Part shown: in pieces, positions 8,877 to 16,799 of the stretch
How the letters are laid out: every line of letters begins with the position of its first letter
Position numbering within the stretch: position 1 is the stretch's first letter
NCBI GenBank assembly: GCA_017853915.1
Contig: JAFMIS010000002.1
Span: forward strand, 1 to 28,803
Reading direction: 5' to 3'
DNA from: a bacterium
GTDB lineage: Bacteria > Bdellovibrionota_C > UBA2361 > OMII01
DNA: 28,803 nt
Position numbers and translations under genes: made by a program
The notes under the pieces: generated by a model
Databases searched by the model: none
What the model was told of the DNA's origin: nothing
What the model saw: only the letters and a program-made list of their open reading frames with translations

Positions 8877-10132
8877 GTATCCTCAACGATGTTATGCGGG
8901 AAGCCTCGCAGAGGTTGTTCCCTGGGGTCGAGGTTTCAAGCGCGGCGAGCTTTGCGCCGATGCGCGATCTCGAGAGGGGGGATTTTAGCTCCTCGGTGGC
9001 GATCGAGATCGCGCGGGCGATCAAGCAGGATGCTTCGACAATCGCGAATCGTTTAATTGGCGAGCTCGTGCCGCACGTGCCGGGCGAATGGCATTCTGAG
9101 GCTGGATACGTGGTATGCGCCCACGTCCCCCGCCGTGTGTGGATCGAGGAGATCGCCCTTGATGCTCATCACGCTGTGAAAGCTATTACTGGAGCCGCAG
9201 CCGCGGACTCTGCTCAGGAGATTGCGTGCATACTTCCGGACGTTACTGAGCCTCTGTACGCGCGGGTGCGACTCCTCGCTCGGGTCACGCTGCACTCCCT
9301 GTTAGTGGTCGCCACTGAGGGGCGGTGTCGGCTGTGGTTGCATCCGCATGCCCCGATCGATGCCTTGACTCAAGCCGATGTGGTAGGGGCTTTTCGGAAG
9401 GCCGTGGAATGGGCGCTATCGCATGAAGATGAGGAGCGAGTAGGGATTCCTCAGGATCTTAAGGCGTCGCTACGAGGCGTTCGATGTGTATGGACCTCGC
9501 ATCACTACCATGAGCGGCTGCCGCATTCGGATAAATCAGAACTTTCGCGGGCCAAGCAATCAGGGGTTTTAGATCTGCGAATGCCGAGTGATGCGTGGCT
9601 CCTGAGTCGCAATCGTGGGTTATCGAGCCTGTTGGAGCGAAAATCGCTTGAAAAGGTGATTCAACAGCTCCCGGGGGACCAGGGTTGGAGGCGCTTTCTG
9701 TTTCATGCGGCATCGACGGTTTTCTCCGGGGATTTTGATCCTGCAGTGGCGCTTTTTGATGAGTTCGCATCCCCACTTTACAGCGCGCAGGCGCTGTGTG
9801 AACGCTACGTGCGGCTGGCCCCAGAGTTTCCCCTGCCGGTAGGTAGGGAGGAGGCGGTATCAACAGTTCGCGAGATGGAGAGGGACCGTTCTTTGATTTT
9901 ACGGGGTTTGTTCATGCCTCTGTACACGGCCCGAGCCGTTGCACGAGGAGAGGTGACTGAGTGGTGCGAGGTCTTTGAGGATATGCTTCATCGCGGGCAC
10001 CGGTTTCTGAACACCCCTCAAACTCGGCTTGACCTGGCTCAAGGGCGAGAATCTGGGGGGACCCCTCAGATTCTCGCTAGTCTAGGCTTCGGTCTTTCCA
10101 GTATACTACCGTTTGTTGCGGAGGGCTCATGA
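8873..10132 (+). CDS. Arginyl-tRNA synthetase-like protein lacking catalytic motifs
   Basis: A 419-residue protein that looks like a shrunken ArgRS (normally ~550-600). Residues 31-67 (RDLERGDFSSSVAIEIARAI and the following IANRLIGEL) match the ArgRS N-terminal domain pattern 'GDyatNvAl.lAk...nPreiAe.i'. Residues ~287-315 (FDPAVALFDEFASPLYSAQA) resemble the 'fD...al...gn...YlQYAhaRi' stretch. The C-terminus (FEDMLHRGHRFLNTPQTR, then LASLGFGLSSILPF) fits the DALR anticodon-binding domain. No HIGH or KMSKS is visible: around residue 125-143, TEPLYARVRLLARVTL stands where TGPLHVGHaRnAv.gD would be. Neighbours also fit, since argS commonly precedes a SPOR gene. Role unknown: a decayed argS or a tRNA-binding regulator. 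Homology is my pattern reading, not a search. Confidence 0.72.
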   Translation: MSILNDVMREASQRLFPGVEVSSAASFAPMRDLERGDFSSSVAIEIARAIKQDASTIANRLIGELVPHVPGEWHSEAGYVVCAHVPRRVWIEEIALDAHHAVKAITGAAAADSAQEIACILPDVTEPLYARVRLLARVTLHSLLVVATEGRCRLWLHPHAPIDALTQADVVGAFRKAVEWALSHEDEERVGIPQDLKASLRGVRCVWTSHHYHERLPHSDKSELSRAKQSGVLDLRMPSDAWLLSRNRGLSSLLERKSLEKVIQQLPGDQGWRRFLFHAASTVFSGDFDPAVALFDEFASPLYSAQALCERYVRLAPEFPLPVGREEAVSTVREMERDRSLILRGLFMPLYTARAVARGEVTEWCEVFEDMLHRGHRFLNTPQTRLDLAQGRESGGTPQILASLGFGLSSILPFVAEGS

Positions 10133-11241
10133 AGGGATCGACAGCTGAGGAACGAGAGATCAAGATACATGGAAGGCCTGAGGCGGGTCGTTCGGGAGCC
10201 GGGTATCGGTTAAAACCATCCGAGGAGAATGGGAGGTCAGCGATAGTGGGACGTCGCTCAGGAACGCAGGGTTGGGAATTACGGCTCGGAAAATTACAGC
10301 TAGTAGTGTGGTTAGGTTTGGCGCTTGGCTCGATTGTGGGTGCCTACTGTGTAGGATTCTTTTCGGGGCGGTACGTTGGATTCGAGACCGCGCGTGAGAG
10401 TTCGGCTATCGAGGTAGCGAAGCTCCCCGTGACGGACGTGCCGGCGGAGCTCACAAAACAGAACCCTCAGGGGATTTACGACAAGCTGAATGCTCCGGCT
10501 ATACTAAAAGAGTCCGATGAGCCGCCAACTGGCAAGGAGAATGGTACTAACCCGGGAACAACTGCTGGTCTCAAACAGCCCCGACTCCTCACCAGCCCAG
10601 CGGAAGTAGCGGCGGCTGCTATTAACTCCAAGGGTGATGCTCTGAGTGTGGCAAAGGTTGCGGATGGTCAGTCGGAGCCCGATATATTTGAGGATCTGCC
10701 AGCCGGCGGCGAGGTGATTATCGGTGCTGATACCGATCCTGTCGCCGCGAAGGCTCCGGAATCGGTGCGTATGTTGGGTAGTAGCAATCCCAGTGCTACC
10801 AAGGCAGAGAACTCGAAAGACAAAATGATTGAGTCCGCGCGGGTTGCGGATAGCGCCGACGAGCTTCTCGATCAGCGTATCGCCAGTGCCCGTACTGAGC
10901 CTGCTAAGGATCTTATCCCGGGAGGAAATGATTCACTCAGAGAGCCTGAGACGATCAAGAAAACGGCGGAAAGCGGCCCGCTTGTTCGAAAAGTTGTTTC
11001 GAGTGGCTACTTCGCGCAGGTCGCGGCGCCGAAAAAGATGAACGAGGCGCAGACTATCGCGCAGAAGCTAAAGAAATCAGGCTTTCCTGTTGTGATTGAG
11101 CCCTTCTCGAACGGAGGCCAGAGTTTCTATAGGGTGTTGGTAGGGCCTGAGGAGAATAAGGTTCAGGCGGATCGTCTCGTCTCGCAGCTCAAAGGTGAAC
11201 GGTACCTTCCAGGAGCGCCCTTTATCAGAAAGTATAAGTAG
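10129..11241 (+). CDS. SPOR-domain inner-membrane protein
   Basis: A 370-residue bitopic protein. Residues ~1-54 form a charged cytoplasmic tail; ~57-80 (LQLVVWLGLALGSIVGAYCV) form the membrane helix; ~85-290 are a low-complexity periplasmic linker rich in Ala, Glu, Lys and Pro. Residues ~293-370 form a SPOR domain (YFAQVAAPKKMNEAQTIAQK through FYRVLVGP). SPOR domains bind denuded septal peptidoglycan, so a division or envelope role, FtsN-like in layout, is likely. The ATG overlaps the previous stop (ATGA at 10129-10132), making this the last gene of the dcd-cca-ArgRS-like operon. The linker is poorly conserved in such proteins, and I cannot say whether this is the main division SPOR protein. 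Confidence 0.88.
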   Translation: MKGSTAEEREIKIHGRPEAGRSGAGYRLKPSEENGRSAIVGRRSGTQGWELRLGKLQLVVWLGLALGSIVGAYCVGFFSGRYVGFETARESSAIEVAKLPVTDVPAELTKQNPQGIYDKLNAPAILKESDEPPTGKENGTNPGTTAGLKQPRLLTSPAEVAAAAINSKGDALSVAKVADGQSEPDIFEDLPAGGEVIIGADTDPVAAKAPESVRMLGSSNPSATKAENSKDKMIESARVADSADELLDQRIASARTEPAKDLIPGGNDSLREPETIKKTAESGPLVRKVVSSGYFAQVAAPKKMNEAQTIAQKLKKSGFPVVIEPFSNGGQSFYRVLVGPEENKVQADRLVSQLKGERYLPGAPFIRKYK

Positions 11242-11434
11242 GTCTGTTGGACGGCATTAACGTTCCGACTTCTGCGCTGAGCGATTGCGGAGGGCGTCTT
11301 AGCCGGGTGGTGGTTCCAGTCGTTAATTGTTCGTTCTATTCGCCCAGGTCCCGGAAGTAGCGACATGGCAATTGCCTCGGTACAGGAAAGTTCTGGGCCG
11401 TATTTTTCATGAAGCTCACTGCGCTCCGGAATTT

Positions 11435-11456
11435 GCAAGTGCATCCATGCACTTGC
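11435..11456. repeat. Perfect 9-bp hairpin
   Basis: GCAAGTGCA at 11435-11443 and TGCACTTGC at 11448-11456 are perfect inverted copies around a 4-base loop. No T-run follows on either strand, so it is not an intrinsic terminator. It could be a protein-binding palindrome or part of a structured RNA. Confidence 0.5.
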
Positions 11457-11688
11457 TCGCCCAAATATTGCACTATTCGGGGCAGAATTCGGGCTAGTTC
11501 GCTGAAGCAGCTCTGCGGGGAATCACGACTTACCAAGAGACGGTTTTCACGGTAGTGGCCCCGATAGAGCGGGCAACCGTTTCGAGGATCTTTTAGCATT
11601 CCGGACAGCAGGTTACCGGGTGTCAGAGACGGTTGTAGGGGGTAGCATCTGGTTGGGGGGAAAGACGCATCTAATAGGGTGCGTGCTT

Positions 11689-11835
11689 TAGCCTTTTCCA
11701 AAAGTCCGGAGCGAAATCCCGTCTTTTGGAAAACGCTATCGATTCGCGGACGCGAATCAAAACAATTGGCTATAGTGATGTACGGCACAAGCCTTGCCGG
11801 TTTCACTGGCACGGACTTTTGCATGGCACTATAGT
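11689..11835 (+). repeat. 147-bp dispersed structured repeat, copy 1
   Basis: This block aligns without gaps over all 147 bases to 25226-25372, with about 17 differences by hand count (~88% identity), in the same orientation. It folds into three modules. The first is an 11-bp inverted repeat TTTTCCAAAAG / CTTTTGGAAAA. The second is a small GATTCGC-GGAC-GCGAATC hairpin. The third is a CTATAGTG / CACTATAG stem enclosing GCCGGT-TTC-ACTGGC. It carries no ORF conserved between the copies. Its nature (MITE/REP-like element or structured RNA) is undetermined. Confidence 0.88.
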
Positions 11836-11876
11836 CCTGTGCGGCTAGCAAGAGGCCTGTTCTCGGAATTGTCATC

Positions 11877-13670
11877 ATGCGTGGAGTTACATCAGAAACC
11901 TCGAATTACTCACTAGCGTCGCTCAGGTGCGCGGCCGGTACTGATGTGGGTATGCGGCGGGATGAAAACCAGGACTCGTTCGGTGTGATTCGAGGAGATG
12001 ATTTCCGAGCGTACTTCGTCGCGGATGGTATGGGTGGTGCCCAGGGGGGAGCCACTGCCTCGCGTATGGCCATAGCGGTTTTGCAGGAAGCACTGACAGC
12101 ACCGGGATTTAGAGCCGCTCCAGCCGAGGTGGAGGGCGTAGTACATTCAATCAATCGGCGGATATTTGAAAAGGGGGTCAATGATCCCGCGTTTGCCGGC
12201 ATGGGAACTACCCTGGTTGGGCTTGTGTTTACTCCGAGCGGAGTGATGGGGGTCAATGTGGGCGATTCGCGGGCGTACCGCGTGAGAGCCGGCGCGATCA
12301 GTCAGATCTCCGAGGATCATACGTTAGTGCGGGAATTGGTGCGCTCGGGAGCGATTTCGGAGCAAGAGGCTGAGCAACATCCGGTTTCTCACATGCTTAC
12401 GCGTTCCTTGGGACCGGTAGCGACGGTGCAAGTTGAATGCGCTGTATTACCGCAGGTGCCTGAGTTCGGCGATATATACATCCTGTGCTCGGATGGGCTC
12501 TACAATTGCGTGTCTGAGCAGGAGCTACTCGCGGTGGTGACGCAAAATCCACTCGATGACGCCAACCAGATCTTGATCAATTTGGCGAACCAACGGGGCG
12601 GAGTGGATAACATAACTGTTTTGGTAATCGCTGTCGGCGAGAGAGCTGCGCGGGCTCGAGGATCGTTTATGGATCTCCCCGTGGCCGATATAGATCCCTC
12701 GATTCGTAAGGAGGCAACCGATTCTCAAGCTGAAAGTGAAGAGCGAGGTGACGAGCGAGTTGTTGTGCCGCCACCGGTTCAAGAGCCTCGAGAGCGTCGA
12801 GCTACCAAACGTGGAAGCTCTGGTAGTGATGATGGTATTAGTTCCTATTCGACTCGATTTCCTCTGACGATGTTGGTGGGAGTGGCTCTGGTTGTTGGGC
12901 TTGTCTTGGGGAATGTCGCGCGGCGAATCCTTCCGGGCGAGCTGAGTGGGCTCCTGTCCTCTGACACGAGCGCGCCTTCTTCCGGAGCTAGTGTAGGCCA
13001 GAATGAGCGAGGTGGCGATTCGAGTGTTTCGATGGGCCCAGTCCGCACCCGAGAGGAGCTACTTCGAACTATTCGTGAGCTGAACGAAAAGCTTGAAGAT
13101 CTCACCTCAGATAAGGACGTGCAAGCGCGTTCGAATCCCGGTAGCGCTTCCGCTAAACAGGAGATCGAGGAGCGTCGAACAGAGCTCGAGCTCGCCTCGC
13201 GTGAAGAGGCCCTCTGGAGAAGTCGCGTGTATATTCTCCGTCATGGGGCTCCTGAACAGGTAAAGCTTGAGCAGCGAAAAGTGGCGGCTTATTCCGTCGC
13301 TGTTCAGAATCAGTGGGACACTATGACGGAGGCGCATGCGCGATTAACCCGTCTTCAGGATCAGTTATCCGTGGAGCCTGAAAATGCGACCCTCGCAGGA
13401 GAGATCAAGCGGCTTGAAAAGGAACTCGCTAATATTGAGAGAAACTTTTCACAGCAGGTCATCGCGTTCGCCCGTTCAAGACAGGAGGAGAGCGCCACCA
13501 GGGTAGCAATGCTCACTCAACAGCTTAACAATCTAGAGAAAGGCGGGGTGGCTCCAACTGACGGGGCTCCGTCGAAGAGCACGGATTCAAGTGGCCCCTT
13601 TCCGGCGGGGCCAACCAAACAAAAGCGCCCGCTTGAAGAGATCCTCAACGAGGGCTTTGGTGCTCAATAA
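11877..13670 (+). CDS. PP2C-type Ser/Thr phosphatase with membrane anchor and coiled coil
   Basis: Residues ~18-255 are a PP2C (Stp1/PrpC-like) metal-dependent phosphatase that removes phosphate from Ser/Thr of proteins. Motifs are GTDVGMRRDENQDSFGV, ADGMGGAQGG (metal Asp50), GMGTTLVG, GDSRAYRVR, EDHTLVRELV, LCSDGLYNCV and DNITVLVI, so all main metal ligands are present. A polar linker (~256-326) leads to one membrane helix (~328-348, LTMLVGVALVVGLVLGN). Residues ~390-570 are rich in Glu/Lys/Leu heptads and look like a coiled coil. The enzyme domain would be cytoplasmic and the coiled coil periplasmic. No partner Ser/Thr kinase lies in this window. There is no strong Shine-Dalgarno before the ATG. 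A hairpin with T5 follows the stop. Confidence 0.92.
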   Translation: MRGVTSETSNYSLASLRCAAGTDVGMRRDENQDSFGVIRGDDFRAYFVADGMGGAQGGATASRMAIAVLQEALTAPGFRAAPAEVEGVVHSINRRIFEKGVNDPAFAGMGTTLVGLVFTPSGVMGVNVGDSRAYRVRAGAISQISEDHTLVRELVRSGAISEQEAEQHPVSHMLTRSLGPVATVQVECAVLPQVPEFGDIYILCSDGLYNCVSEQELLAVVTQNPLDDANQILINLANQRGGVDNITVLVIAVGERAARARGSFMDLPVADIDPSIRKEATDSQAESEERGDERVVVPPPVQEPRERRATKRGSSGSDDGISSYSTRFPLTMLVGVALVVGLVLGNVARRILPGELSGLLSSDTSAPSSGASVGQNERGGDSSVSMGPVRTREELLRTIRELNEKLEDLTSDKDVQARSNPGSASAKQEIEERRTELELASREEALWRSRVYILRHGAPEQVKLEQRKVAAYSVAVQNQWDTMTEAHARLTRLQDQLSVEPENATLAGEIKRLEKELANIERNFSQQVIAFARSRQEESATRVAMLTQQLNNLEKGGVAPTDGAPSKSTDSSGPFPAGPTKQKRPLEEILNEGFGAQ

Positions 13671-13740
13671 CGGGGTTTTCCTCCGTTCAGAGCTATTCCT
13701 TTTACTCTCTGGAATATCGCCACATTGCACGCTATCCTAT

Positions 13741-13769
13741 CGCCGCTGAGGCACGTCGCGGCGGTTTTT
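13741..13769 (+). terminator. Probable intrinsic terminator after the PP2C gene
   Basis: CGCCGC (13741-13746) pairs with GCGGCG (13758-13763) across an 11-base loop, followed by G and five Ts. It lies 70 bp past the PP2C stop, on the right strand. The 6-bp stem is short and the T-run modest, so efficiency is uncertain. Confidence 0.55.
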
Positions 13770-13887
13770 CAAAGAGATTGAGACCATGTCATGGCCTTCT
13801 TGAGAAACGCCATCGTTGGCTGCCGTGGCCTCCTCATAGCGTGGCGCTTTGCGGTGAAGTGGCCACCCTACGAGAGATAATTCGGGA

Positions 13888-13925
13888 CGATCGCAATGCG
13901 CCGAGGTTTGCGGCGATCGGTTTTT
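13888..13925 (+). terminator. Terminator-like or attenuator hairpin just before purH
   Basis: CGATCGC (13888-13894) pairs with GCGATCG (13913-13919), and an inner CGC/GCG pair forms with a 4-base bulge. A T5 run follows (13921-13925). It ends only ~22 bp before the purH ATG, on the purH strand, which is where an attenuator would sit; it could equally end a short transcript begun after 13769. I found no ZTP-riboswitch core sequence here. Confidence 0.5.
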
Positions 13926-13947
13926 GGGGTTGCTCAAAGGAGATCCT

Positions 13948-15528
13948 ATGAAAAAAGTTGCTTTGTTGAGTGTCTCAGAGCGAGCGGGGTTATCGGAGCT
14001 TGCGCGAGCTCTTCATGGAGCTGGATATACGCTCCTAGCGACATCAGGGACAGGAAAAGCTCTCGATGAAGCCTCAGTCCCGTGGACGAGCGTTGAGTCC
14101 TACACGGGTTTGGCGGAATTGCTTGATGGTCGAGTAAAGACCCTCCATCCCAAGATTCACGGTGGAATTCTCGCTCGGAGAGATCAATCGCATCATCTGG
14201 CGCAAATGAAGGAGGCTCAGATAGATGGAATTGATATCGTAGTCGTGAACCTCTACCCATTTCTAAAATATGTTGAAAGCGACCGTGCCAAAAATCCCGA
14301 GGAGATGACGGAGTTGATCGATGTGGGCGGGCCGACGATGATTCGAGCCGCCGCCAAGAATCACCGTTTTGTTCTGCCGCTGATTGATCCCGTGGACTAT
14401 GCGGAGGTAATCTCGCGCCTTCAGTCGGCCGGAGCCTCTCAGGATCCATTTTCTCTGGAATTCCGCCGTGCTCTGGCCGCAAAGGTATTCACCACTCTCT
14501 CCGGATATGATGGGGCGATCGGGCGTTATTTTACGGGGCTCGCGACAGGGCCATCGTCTCCGTCAAAATTTCCCTCTCGAGCGGTTGTGGAGATCGAGAA
14601 AGCCGCAGACCTGCGTTACGGAGAAAATCCTCACCAAGAGGCCTCAGTGTATCGCGTCAAGAGTAGCTCGATACCGCTTTTTGAGGGCCCAACGTGGGAG
14701 CAGCTTGGAGGAAAAGATTTGTCCTACAACAACATGCTCGATTTTGACGCGGCGATACGCTTATTGTCGGATCTGCCGGGCGATCGGATCTCAGTGGCTA
14801 TCCTTAAGCATCTTAACCCATGCGGAGTGGCAGTGGGTGAAAGTGTTAGAGCCGCGATAGAGCGCGCGAAGGAGTGTGACCCACGAAGTCATTTCGGGGG
14901 TATTCTCGTCAGCAACACCGAAATTGATAAAGCTGCCGCGGAGGAGATTCGTGGTGATTTCGCGGAGATCGTCATCGCTCCGAGTTACTCACCCGAGGGT
15001 CTTGAGGTGCTTCGCACCAGTAAAAATCTCCGAATCATACAAGCCACTGCTGGTGCTTGGCGGGGTCTTGAAGCTCGAACGATCGCAGGCGCGCTCCTGA
15101 TTCAGGAGCCTGATACGAATCGATCACACACGGCGCACGCGAAGCTCGTGTCTCCTCGCGCACCGAGTGATGACGAATTGGCGGACCTCGAGTTGGCGTG
15201 GCGTCTGGTGGGGCATGTAAAGTCCAACGCTATCGTGCTGGTGCGAGATGGACTTCTGATTGGTGTAGGCGCGGGCCAAATGAGCCGGATTGATTCGATT
15301 GAATTGGCGATACGCAAAGCGAAATCTCATGGACATATTCTCAATGGGGCAGTCGCGGCGTCCGACGCTTTCTTCCCATTCCCTGATTCGGTGGAAACAT
15401 TAGCCGAGGAGGGGGTTACGTGCGTCATCGCTCCGGCAGGAGCAAGAAGAGATGACGAGGTCAAGCAGGTCGCGGCTGCAAAGAACGTAAGCCTTCTCTT
15501 CGCGGCAGATCGGCATTTCAGGCACTAG
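13948..15528 (+). CDS. purH: Bifunctional AICAR transformylase / IMP cyclohydrolase
   Basis: Catalyses the last two steps of de novo IMP synthesis: formylation of AICAR by 10-formyl-THF and ring closure to IMP. I start it at ATG 13948, preceded by AAAGGAGA at 13936-13943; an upstream TTG start (13924) is unlikely. The protein has 526 residues, the normal size. The N-terminal cyclohydrolase (MGS-like) domain shows KTLHPKIHGGILARRD and DVGGPTMIRAAAKN. The transformylase domain shows DLRYGENPHQEASVYR, LSYNNMLDFDAA, LKHLNPCGVAVG (catalytic Lys-His), DPRSHFGGI, VKSNAIVL, GAGQMSRIDS and SDAFFPFPDS. It is followed after 8 bp by purD, so the two are coexpressed. Confidence 0.97.
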   Translation: MKKVALLSVSERAGLSELARALHGAGYTLLATSGTGKALDEASVPWTSVESYTGLAELLDGRVKTLHPKIHGGILARRDQSHHLAQMKEAQIDGIDIVVVNLYPFLKYVESDRAKNPEEMTELIDVGGPTMIRAAAKNHRFVLPLIDPVDYAEVISRLQSAGASQDPFSLEFRRALAAKVFTTLSGYDGAIGRYFTGLATGPSSPSKFPSRAVVEIEKAADLRYGENPHQEASVYRVKSSSIPLFEGPTWEQLGGKDLSYNNMLDFDAAIRLLSDLPGDRISVAILKHLNPCGVAVGESVRAAIERAKECDPRSHFGGILVSNTEIDKAAAEEIRGDFAEIVIAPSYSPEGLEVLRTSKNLRIIQATAGAWRGLEARTIAGALLIQEPDTNRSHTAHAKLVSPRAPSDDELADLELAWRLVGHVKSNAIVLVRDGLLIGVGAGQMSRIDSIELAIRKAKSHGHILNGAVAASDAFFPFPDSVETLAEEGVTCVIAPAGARRDDEVKQVAAAKNVSLLFAADRHFRH

Positions 15529-15536
15529 GGGTTACC

Positions 15537-16799
15537 ATGAGAGTATTGGTCGTAGGGAGTGGAGCGCGAGAGCACGCGATATGTTGGAGGCTAAAGGCAT
15601 CCCCGGTGGTTACCGAGGTGTTGTGTGCCCCGGGAAATCCGGGGATCGCGGCGGTTGCAACCTGTCTTCCGGTGGGTGTAACAGCGGTCGATGAGCTGGT
15701 TGCACTAGCCCGTCAACGTGACGTCCAGCTCACTGTTGTGGGTCCTGAGGCTGCGCTTGCCGCGGGACTAGTGGACGCGTTCGAGAGAGAGCAACTACCG
15801 ATCGTAGGACCATCTCAGGTCGCTGCTCAGTTGGAAAGTTCGAAATCCTTCGCCAAAGAGGTGATGGTTGAAGCTGAGGTACCAACGGCGCGCTATGAGG
15901 TCTTCACGACACGAGCGGCGCTTGAGGAGTACTGCAGCGCCCGGGGAGCCCCGCTGGTTCTGAAGGCTGATGGTCTGGCGTCGGGTAAGGGGGTGTTTGT
16001 GATTCAGGATGCGCGAGAGTTTCCTGCTGCGCTCGATGCTCTCTTCGGCCCGCTTAAGGCGGAACGGGTCGTAGCAGAGGATTTCCTGGAGGGGATAGAG
16101 GTAAGTTGTATATTCGCGTCGAATGGTCTCGACGTTATTCCTCTTGCTCCAGCGCATGATTACAAACGGCTCTTCGATAAGGACGAGGGACCCAATACTG
16201 GTGGCATGGGATCGGTGTGCCCCACTGAGCGGATCTCGGCTCAGGATCTGGAGTGGATTCAGGAACACTGCGCTCGGCCGATTATTGAAACGATGCGGGC
16301 ACGGGGAACTCCGTTTAAGGGCTTTCTCTACGCGGGGCTGATGGTGTCGCAGACGCTCCCTCGCAAGGAGGGGATAAAGGTTCTGGAATACAATACTCGT
16401 TTAGGGGACCCTGAGTGTCAGTCGATCCTGGTGAGGTTAGTTAGTGACCCCGTTGAGCTGTTTCGGTGGATGAGTGGTGGCTCAACAAAGCGGCCTGATT
16501 TATCATGGACGAGTAGGGTGTCGACGTGTGTAGTAGTCGCGTCTGATGGATACCCTGAAGCGCCAGCGAAGGGAGACCGCATCTCTGGGCTTGAATTAGC
16601 TCACTTAGTGCCGGATACGGTCATATTTCACGCGGGCACGACGCTTGATGCTGCGGGAGCGCTCGTGACTACAGGAGGTCGAACCTTAAGTGTTGTGGGG
16701 GTCGGCGAGAGTTCTGCGGAGGCCCGAGCCAACGCCTACAAGGCGGTTGATCTTATTCAATTGAGGGGACGACGGGTGCGACGGGATATTGGGATATGA
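15537..16799 (+). CDS. purD: Phosphoribosylamine-glycine ligase (GAR synthetase)
   Basis: ATP-grasp enzyme joining 5-phosphoribosylamine and glycine, the second step of purine synthesis. It has 420 residues, the normal length. Motifs in order are MRVLVVGSGAREHAICWRL, CAPGNPGIA, VVGPEAALAAGLVDAF, VLKADGLASGKGVFV (ATP-grasp lysine region), EDFLEGIEVS, PNTGGMGSVCPTE and EYNTRLGDPECQ (metal-binding). The C-terminal domain has the usual HAGTTLDAAGALVTTGGR. The stop overlaps the start of a small exported-protein gene (ATGA at 16796-16799), so the purHD transcript probably continues into two non-purine genes. Confidence 0.97.
   Translation: MRVLVVGSGAREHAICWRLKASPVVTEVLCAPGNPGIAAVATCLPVGVTAVDELVALARQRDVQLTVVGPEAALAAGLVDAFEREQLPIVGPSQVAAQLESSKSFAKEVMVEAEVPTARYEVFTTRAALEEYCSARGAPLVLKADGLASGKGVFVIQDAREFPAALDALFGPLKAERVVAEDFLEGIEVSCIFASNGLDVIPLAPAHDYKRLFDKDEGPNTGGMGSVCPTERISAQDLEWIQEHCARPIIETMRARGTPFKGFLYAGLMVSQTLPRKEGIKVLEYNTRLGDPECQSILVRLVSDPVELFRWMSGGSTKRPDLSWTSRVSTCVVVASDGYPEAPAKGDRISGLELAHLVPDTVIFHAGTTLDAAGALVTTGGRTLSVVGVGESSAEARANAYKAVDLIQLRGRRVRRDIGI

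Larger units (their letters stand above)
11242..11876. other. 635-bp non-coding region upstream of the PP2C gene
   Basis: No convincing gene lies here. A minus-strand ORF (11336-11878) runs through it, but it translates across the dispersed repeat and has no recognised domain. The stretch holds a perfect 9-bp hairpin at 11435-11456 (GCAAGTGCA, loop TCCA, TGCACTTGC) and copy 1 of the 147-bp repeat at 11689-11835. The repeat ends only ~41 bp before the PP2C start, so it would be in that gene's promoter or leader region. The rest of the region, 11242-11434 and 11457-11688, shows nothing I can name. Confidence 0.6.

Noticed and set aside
11336..11878. Minus-strand 180-residue ORF in the non-coding region before the PP2C gene
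   Set aside because: It translates straight through the dispersed repeat and through a hairpin, has no domain I recognise, and starts inside the PP2C start region. A shorter gene from an internal Met near 11610 cannot be wholly excluded.
13770..13947. ZTP (pfl) riboswitch upstream of purH
   Set aside because: The conserved CCGCCTGGGC-type core is not found in the leader.
15795..16268. Minus-strand 157-residue ORF inside purD
   Set aside because: It lies fully opposite strongly conserved purD motifs and has no features of its own.
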